NCBI RefSeq assembly: GCF_012033735.1
Contig: NZ_JAAVJD010000033.1
Coordinates: 1 to 35,155 of the forward strand
From: Streptomyces lonarensis
Lineage (GTDB): Bacteria; Actinomycetota; Actinomycetes; Streptomycetales; Streptomycetaceae
DNA length: 35,155 bases
Direction: 5' to 3'
The notes under the pieces were generated by a model. It made no database searches. It saw only the letters and a list, made by a program, of their open reading frames with translations, and was not told where the DNA came from. The translations under genes were made by a program, and so were the position numbers. The stretch's first letter is position 1; each line of letters starts with the position of its first letter. This document shows, piece by piece, positions 30,356-35,155 of this stretch.

Positions 30356-33300
30356 ATGCTTCCACGATCACGTCGACACACGGCCGGCGCCGGGGCGGTG
30401 GGCCTCGCGATGCTGGCCGCCGTCCTGGTGCCCGCCGGCAGCGCCGGGGCTGCACCGGCTGGGGAGCTCCCGCCGCAGGAACCGGGCGTGACGCTCCGCG
30501 TCTTCGACGTCGGTTTCGAACCGGAGCGCATCTGCACCCTGACGGACGGGCAGACCCCCAACATCGACGTGCTGCGGCCGGACGTCGACTGGGAGACCAC
30601 CGACGACTTCGGCGGCGCCGCCAACAACTTCATGGCGCAGGTGATCGGCAACCTGCACGCGCCGGCCGCCGGCAGCTACGAGTTCCGGGTCACCAGCGAC
30701 GACGGCTCCCGGCTGTACATCGGCGACGAGGAGATCATCGAGAACGACCGCCGCCAGCCGCCCACCGGAGCGGACGGCACCGCCGAACTGGAGGAGGGGC
30801 CCAACGCCCTGCGGATCGCCTACTTCCAGGGCGCGCACGGCAAGGCGCTCCGCCTGGAGTGGCGGCCGCCGGGTGCCTCCGCGTTCGAGAAGGTTCCCGG
30901 ATCGGCGCTGACCACCGACGCCGACGTCACTCGGGTCACCTCACCCGGGGTGAAGTCCTGCCTGGACGCCGACGCGAGCCCCGGCGACAACGCGCCCCTG
31001 GCCGGGGTGCACCCGAACTACGAGGTCACCGACCTCCGGCCGGAAGGGTTCGAACCCCGGGTGACCGGGATGGACTGGTTCGACGACGGCCGCATGGTCA
31101 TCACCACCTGGGCGGGCCGGGAGAGCTTCGACGGGGCGGTGGAGATCGTCGACGGCACGGTGGGCGCCGACGCGGGGCCGGACACCGTGGTCACCGAGGT
31201 CGTCGCCACCGACATGAACGAACCGCAGGGCGTGCTCGTCGAGGACGGCGAGATCATCGTCGCGGAGAAGCACCAGCTGAGCCGGCTGGTCGACGCCGAC
31301 GGGGACGGCGTCTACGAGGAGACCGAGGCGATCGCCACCTGGCCCAGCGGCGGGACCTACCACGAGTTCGGCTTCGGCCTGCTCGCCGACGAGGACCACT
31401 ACTACCTGAACCTCTCGGTGGCCATCACCCCCGGCGGCCGCACCACCGTCCCGCAGCACGTCGACAACCGGGGCACCTCGGTGCGGATCGACAAGGAGTC
31501 CGGGGAGGTCGAGTACGTCGCCGGCGGGCTGCGCACCCCCAACGGGATCGGCTGGGGCGGCGAGGGCGAGATCTTCGTGACGGACAACCAGGGCGACTGG
31601 CTGCCCGCCTCCAAGCTGGTGGAGATCGAGGAGGGCGGCTTCTACAACCACTACACCACCCCCGCCGGGCCGTTCGACGACCGGCCGGTCATCGAGCCGG
31701 TGCTCTGGCTGCCGCACGGCGAGATCTCCAACTCGCCCACCAATCCCGTCCTCGTCGAGGAGGGCCCGTTCGCCGGGCAGCTCCTCATCGGGGACGTCAC
31801 CTACGGCGGTCTGCAGCGCGCGTTCCTGGAGGAGGTCGACGGCCGCAAGCAGGGGGCCGTCTTCCGCATGACGCAGGGGCTGGAGTCCGGCGTGAGCCGG
31901 CTCGCGCTCGGCCCGGACGGATCGTTCTACGTCGGCGGGATCGGCGGCGGCGGCAACTGGGAGCAGCCCGGCAAGTTCCCGTACGGGCTCCAGAAGCTGA
32001 CGCCGACCTCCGAGGACGCCATGGACATGGAGGCGATGGAGGTCACCGGGTCCGGGTTCGACATCACCTACACCAAACCGGTGGCCTCGGAGCTGGTCGA
32101 CGGCCTCGCCGAGCGCTACCTGGTGCAGCAGTGGTCCTACAACCCGACCTCGCAGTACGGCGGGCCGAAGCGCAACCAGGAGCAGCTGACCGTCACCGGC
32201 GCCTCGCTGTCGGACGACGGGCGCACCGTCAGCCTGGTCGTGCCCGGCCTGCGGGAGGACCGGGTGGCGCACGTGCGCTCACCCCGGCCGTTCGCCGCGG
32301 AGGACGGGACACCGCTGTGGAGCACCGAGGCCTGGTACACGCTGCACTCGATCCCCGGGTACGTCGAGCCCCCGAACGAGACCGGGGTGTACGAGGCGGA
32401 GGACGGCGAGCTGCGCGGCGGCGCGGACATCGACGACGAGCACCCGCACTTCACGGGTGAGGGCTTCGTCGACGGCTTCAACACCATCGGTGCCTCGTTG
32501 ACCTGGCGGGTGGACGTGGCGGAGGCCGGCACCCACCCGGTGACGTTCCGCTACGCCAACGGACCCAACCCCTACGTCGGGACCAAGACGATCTCGCTGG
32601 ACGTCAACGGCGAGGACCTGGGCCAGATCGCGGTGGAGACCACCGGCACCTGGCAGGCGTGGGCCGACCACGTCGAGCTTCTGGAGCTGGAGGCGGGGAC
32701 CAACACCATCACGGTGTCGGCCGGCGAGGATGACGACCGCCACGTCAACTGGGACCACCTGCGCCTGTGGGAGGAGCCGTGCACGCCCTCGCAGCCCGAG
32801 GACGGCTTCCGGATGCTCTTCGACGGGACCGACGAGAGCCTGGCGGCGTGGGAGATGGCCGGCCCCGGCGGCTTCGTCACTCAGGCCGACTGCACCATGC
32901 GCTCGATCGGCGGGCTCGGCCTGGTCAGCCACCCGGACGAACTGACCGACTACCAGCTGAAGCTGGACTGGAAGATGGGCGGGGACGACAACTCGGGTGT
33001 GCACCTCGGCCTGCCGGACCCGGCGGGTGACGCGGGGGCCCGCAACCAGGCGTTCGAGGTGCAGATCGACGCCACCGACGTGCCCGAGAAGACCACGGGG
33101 GCGATCTACGACTTCCAGGGCGCGGACATCGAGGCGCGGGACGCCGCCCTCAACCCGCCGGGCCAGTGGAACAGCTACGACATCACGGTGGAGGACCGGC
33201 GGATCACGGTGCTCCTCAACGGTGTCCTGATCAACGAGTTCGACACCACCGGCGCCTCCCCCGACCGTGACCTGTCGTCGGGTCGCATCGGGTTGCAGAA

Positions 33301-33358
33301 CCACCACACCGGTTCCGACGTGTGGTTCCGCGACGTCCAGGTGCGCGAGCTGGACTGA
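30356..33358 (+). CDS. Secreted PA14 / propeller / CBM / DUF1080 multidomain protein
   Basis: The 1000-residue protein has a Sec signal peptide (1-32, ending AGAAPA). A PA14-type beta domain follows (about 45-170; GSYEFRVTSDDGSRLYIGDEEIIEN). Next is a glucose/sorbosone-dehydrogenase-like propeller (about 215-640) containing DADGDGVYEE, a calcium-loop-like motif, GIGWGGEGEIFVTDNQGDW and LALGPDGSFYVGGIGGGG. A CBM6/35-like domain (677-806) and a C-terminal DUF1080 domain (about 814-998; FEVQIDATDVPEKTTGAIYD) complete it. DUF1080 proteins include 3-keto-glycoside hydrolases. The combination suggests binding and processing of an oxidised or modified glycoside outside the cell. It follows the cupin gene after GAAGGAG. 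Confidence 0.88.
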   Translation: MLPRSRRHTAGAGAVGLAMLAAVLVPAGSAGAAPAGELPPQEPGVTLRVFDVGFEPERICTLTDGQTPNIDVLRPDVDWETTDDFGGAANNFMAQVIGNLHAPAAGSYEFRVTSDDGSRLYIGDEEIIENDRRQPPTGADGTAELEEGPNALRIAYFQGAHGKALRLEWRPPGASAFEKVPGSALTTDADVTRVTSPGVKSCLDADASPGDNAPLAGVHPNYEVTDLRPEGFEPRVTGMDWFDDGRMVITTWAGRESFDGAVEIVDGTVGADAGPDTVVTEVVATDMNEPQGVLVEDGEIIVAEKHQLSRLVDADGDGVYEETEAIATWPSGGTYHEFGFGLLADEDHYYLNLSVAITPGGRTTVPQHVDNRGTSVRIDKESGEVEYVAGGLRTPNGIGWGGEGEIFVTDNQGDWLPASKLVEIEEGGFYNHYTTPAGPFDDRPVIEPVLWLPHGEISNSPTNPVLVEEGPFAGQLLIGDVTYGGLQRAFLEEVDGRKQGAVFRMTQGLESGVSRLALGPDGSFYVGGIGGGGNWEQPGKFPYGLQKLTPTSEDAMDMEAMEVTGSGFDITYTKPVASELVDGLAERYLVQQWSYNPTSQYGGPKRNQEQLTVTGASLSDDGRTVSLVVPGLREDRVAHVRSPRPFAAEDGTPLWSTEAWYTLHSIPGYVEPPNETGVYEAEDGELRGGADIDDEHPHFTGEGFVDGFNTIGASLTWRVDVAEAGTHPVTFRYANGPNPYVGTKTISLDVNGEDLGQIAVETTGTWQAWADHVELLELEAGTNTITVSAGEDDDRHVNWDHLRLWEEPCTPSQPEDGFRMLFDGTDESLAAWEMAGPGGFVTQADCTMRSIGGLGLVSHPDELTDYQLKLDWKMGGDDNSGVHLGLPDPAGDAGARNQAFEVQIDATDVPEKTTGAIYDFQGADIEARDAALNPPGQWNSYDITVEDRRITVLLNGVLINEFDTTGASPDRDLSSGRIGLQNHHTGSDVWFRDVQVRELD

Positions 33359-33367
33359 CCGGCCGTT

Positions 33368-33415
33368 CGAGCACGCCGGGCACGTCCGGGATCTCGGGCG
33401 GGCCCGGGGTGCTCG
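33368..33415 (+). terminator. Bulged hairpin after the PA14 protein gene
   Basis: CGAGCAC (33368-33374), CC (33376-33377) and GGGC (33378-33381) pair with GCCC (33402-33405), GG (33407-33408) and GTGCTCG (33409-33415). This 13-bp stem has two single-base bulges, and begins 10 bases after the stop. Confidence 0.55.
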
Positions 33416-33481
33416 CCCGGGGCTCCGGCGGGCTGCCGTGCCGCCCCGGCCTCACGCGCTGACGACGTGTCGGTCACAAGA

Positions 33482-33587
33482 GGGAGAACGTTCCCGTCCC
33501 GACGGTAGGACAGGTTCAGCAATCGGCCGACTACAACTATTGTGTTGGCCACGCGTCAGGACCAGACGTCTGTTCGATCAGGTCCTG
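33482..33587. promoter_or_regulatory. Palindrome cluster in the region before the kinase
   Basis: This stretch is less GC-rich than its surroundings and holds several palindromes: GAACGTTC (33486-33493), ACAACTATTGT (33533-33543), CAGACGTCTG (33563-33572), and an inverted pair CAGGACC (33557-33563) with GGTCCTG (33581-33587). The gap 33359-33844 has no convincing gene apart from a short ORF at 33774. Regulator sites and the kinase promoter are the best reading, but no clear -35/-10 pair stands out. Confidence 0.4.
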
Positions 33588-33773
33588 TGACGTGGTCCGC
33601 CTGCGGTGCACGGCGCGACGGGAGGGGCGCGGCGCTCGGCGCGCGGGCCCCGGAGGACCCGGCGCGGCGCGCCCGACGGTCGGTCCGACCGCGGGGACGG
33701 AGCACCGGGACGAGTCGCCGGTCTCCGGACCCCCGCCGACCGCACGCCCGTTGAACGTCTAGAGGTCTGGCCC

Positions 33774-33848
33774 ATGCACACCACCGGTCCCCCGGCCGGC
33801 AGCGGCCCTCGTCCCTGCGCGCTCTCCGGAACGAGGAGCTCCCTATGA
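33774..33848 (+). CDS. 24-codon small ORF overlapping the kinase start
   Basis: An ATG eight bases after AGAGG begins MHTTGPPAGSGPRPC and ends in a TGA that overlaps the kinase ATG as ATGA. Overlap of this kind usually reflects translational coupling. The peptide has no recognisable family, and the frame may be a chance one; no other gene is close upstream. Confidence 0.3.
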   Translation: MHTTGPPAGSGPRPCALSGTRSSL

Positions 33849-35155
33849 ACCACGACGCGCCGTCCGGCGCGGCGGGGCCCGCGTCACAGCCGCCCGCGCC
33901 CCCTGCCGAGAGCCGCGGCAACCGACGGGCCGTCGTCCTGGCGGTGGCCCTCGCCGCCGGGGTCTGGCTCGCGACCGTCGGGGCCGTGGCCCTGCTGGCG
34001 CCGTCCGCCGTCCCGGTGGCCGCCGCCGTGGCCGGTGCGCTGACCGTGCTCGGTTGCACGGGCGCGGTCGTCACTCGGCGCCGAGCGGCCCGCACCCAGG
34101 ATGCGTTGCTGGCGGAGCGGCACCGTGCGACGCGGCTGGAGTCCGATCTCACCGCACTCCACACGGACCTGGCTCGCGCGATTCGCCACTCGCTGCCCTG
34201 GGCGACCGACGGTTCCCACGGCCGGGCCTCGGCCGACACCGTCCTCGCCCAGGGGCAGGAGCACCTGCCGTCGCACCCCGCGGTGCGGGAGCTGGTGGAG
34301 ACCGCCGTCCGCACGGTGTACACCGAGCGGCGCCGGCTGGCGAGCGCGCTCTCCGTCCTGGAGAGCGGCGCCTCCCGCGTCCAGGCCGCCGTGACCGCGC
34401 AGGTCGCGGAGTTGGACCGGCGCAAGCTGCCGTACTGGCAGGACAACGTCCACGCCAGCGTGCCGCACAGCCAGGTCCGCAAGGACATGGAGGCGCTCGA
34501 CCGGCAGCTGGCCCCGATGGACCTGCTCGCCCAGCGCCTGCTGGTCCTGACGGGGGCGCGGCGCACGGGGCGCCCCTGGCCGCGCCCCGTTCCCATCGCC
34601 AACGTGGTGCGCGCCGCGGTGGGCCGCAGCGAGGACTTCACCCGCGTGGTGGCGGCCCTCCCGCCGGTGCCGCAGGGGGTGCGTGGGCCGGCGGTCAACG
34701 CCGCGATCCACGTGCTCTCCGAACTGATCGACAACGCGCTGCAGTTCAGCCCGCCCACCACCCAGGTCCACGTCACGGTGGAGAACGCCACCAGTGGAAT
34801 CGTGCTGCACATCGACGACAGCGGGCTCCCGATGCGGACGGAGACGCTGCAGCGCGCCCGCACCACCGTCGACCTGGAACGCCCCCTGGACATCACCGAC
34901 CTGTCGGGCAGCCGCCTCGGTCTGGCGGCGGCGCGGCTGGCGGGCGAGCGTTTCGGGATGCGGATCGAGTTCCGCCCCTCCATCACCGGGGGGACCCGGG
35001 CGAGCGTCTTCCTGCCCGTGCAGTGGCTCTCCCCGGTGACCGACTCCCCCACCGGCAGGTCCGCCGCGGCCCCGGAGCGCCGCCGTCCCGCGGTGGCCCC
35101 CGCGGCCCGCCCCGCCCAGGCGCCCGGCGCCCCGGCGGACGCTCCGGCACCGGAC
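33845..35155 (+). CDS. CvnA-like sensor histidine kinase, cut by the right edge
   Basis: The frame opens at an ATG after GAGGAG and stays open for 437 codons to the right edge. Two transmembrane helices (about 29-51 and 56-77) are followed by a coiled, Arg/Leu-rich region and an ATPase domain. The domain has the N box SELIDNALQFSPPTTQV (about 290-306), HIDDSGLPM and the G box GSRLGLAAARLAG (about 353-366). There is no clear phospho-acceptor H box with HExR. This is the layout of Streptomyces conservon sensor kinases (CvnA), which are usually followed by roadblock, DUF742 and small GTPase genes. These would lie beyond the window. The C-terminal tail is Pro/Ala-rich. Confidence 0.85.
   Translation, partial: MNHDAPSGAAGPASQPPAPPAESRGNRRAVVLAVALAAGVWLATVGAVALLAPSAVPVAAAVAGALTVLGCTGAVVTRRRAARTQDALLAERHRATRLESDLTALHTDLARAIRHSLPWATDGSHGRASADTVLAQGQEHLPSHPAVRELVETAVRTVYTERRRLASALSVLESGASRVQAAVTAQVAELDRRKLPYWQDNVHASVPHSQVRKDMEALDRQLAPMDLLAQRLLVLTGARRTGRPWPRPVPIANVVRAAVGRSEDFTRVVAALPPVPQGVRGPAVNAAIHVLSELIDNALQFSPPTTQVHVTVENATSGIVLHIDDSGLPMRTETLQRARTTVDLERPLDITDLSGSRLGLAAARLAGERFGMRIEFRPSITGGTRASVFLPVQWLSPVTDSPTGRSAAAPERRRPAVAPAARPAQAPGAPADAPAPD

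Noticed and set aside
1..35155. tRNA, rRNA, CRISPR arrays, insertion sequences or attachment sites
   Set aside because: No cloverleaf with CCA-type end, ribosomal signature, regularly spaced repeat array, transposase frame or flanking direct repeat was seen by eye; a dedicated search could still find a small RNA.

Overview
The window is very GC-rich, and its genes show the third-position G/C bias, GTG starts and overlapping stop/start codons of a high-GC actinomycete. A SARP-type regulator, CsbD-like and DUF4287 small proteins, Tat-exported enzymes and a Streptomyces-type sensor-like kinase point to Streptomyces or a close relative. I see no rRNA, tRNA, CRISPR array, transposase or phage gene. 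All calls come from reading the sequence and recalling family motifs; no database search was run.

Layout. (1) 1-4100: a SARP regulator cut by the left edge, divergent from a dehalogenase/epoxide-hydrolase-like alpha/beta hydrolase; a TetR regulator divergent from a GNAT acetyltransferase across a perfect 17-bp inverted repeat; a CsbD-like stress protein; strong hairpin terminators. (2) 4160-5800: a Tat-exported sulfite-oxidase-family molybdoenzyme, preceded by a possible leaderless, cysteine-rich small ORF. (3) 5813-15209, minus strand: an L-rhamnose catabolic operon read as rhaI, rhaEW (aldolase/dehydrogenase fusion), rhaB, lutA, a lutB-lutC fusion and a LacI regulator. It would carry rhamnose to dihydroxyacetone phosphate plus L-lactaldehyde, then L-lactate, then pyruvate. 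The promoter has one LacI-type site at +1 and a near-identical copy 147 bp upstream. (4) 15260-16927: three small conserved or hypothetical genes, one with a candidate SigB-type promoter.

(5) 16938-33358 looks like an accessory catabolic region controlled by two further LacI regulators. A minus-strand operon (lacI, FAD-dependent oxidoreductase, HyuA-type hydantoinase/oxoprolinase, an unknown protein with an HEXXH motif, a 12-helix-type carrier) lies beside a Tat-exported beta-propeller protein. Next is an NMT1/THI5-type ABC importer (permease, lipoprotein, ATPase). A divergent lacI follows, then a cupin gene and a 1000-residue secreted protein combining PA14, a sugar-dehydrogenase-like propeller, a CBM and DUF1080. 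LacI-type sites built on GAAA(G/A)CGCTTTC occur at both the ABC promoter and the cupin promoter, tying import and secreted processing into one likely regulon. The substrate is unknown, but a glycoside or modified sugar is the best guess. This is the part most likely to be undescribed.

(6) 33359-35155: a palindrome-rich regulatory region and the start of a CvnA-like sensor histidine kinase that runs off the right edge, probably the first gene of a conservon.
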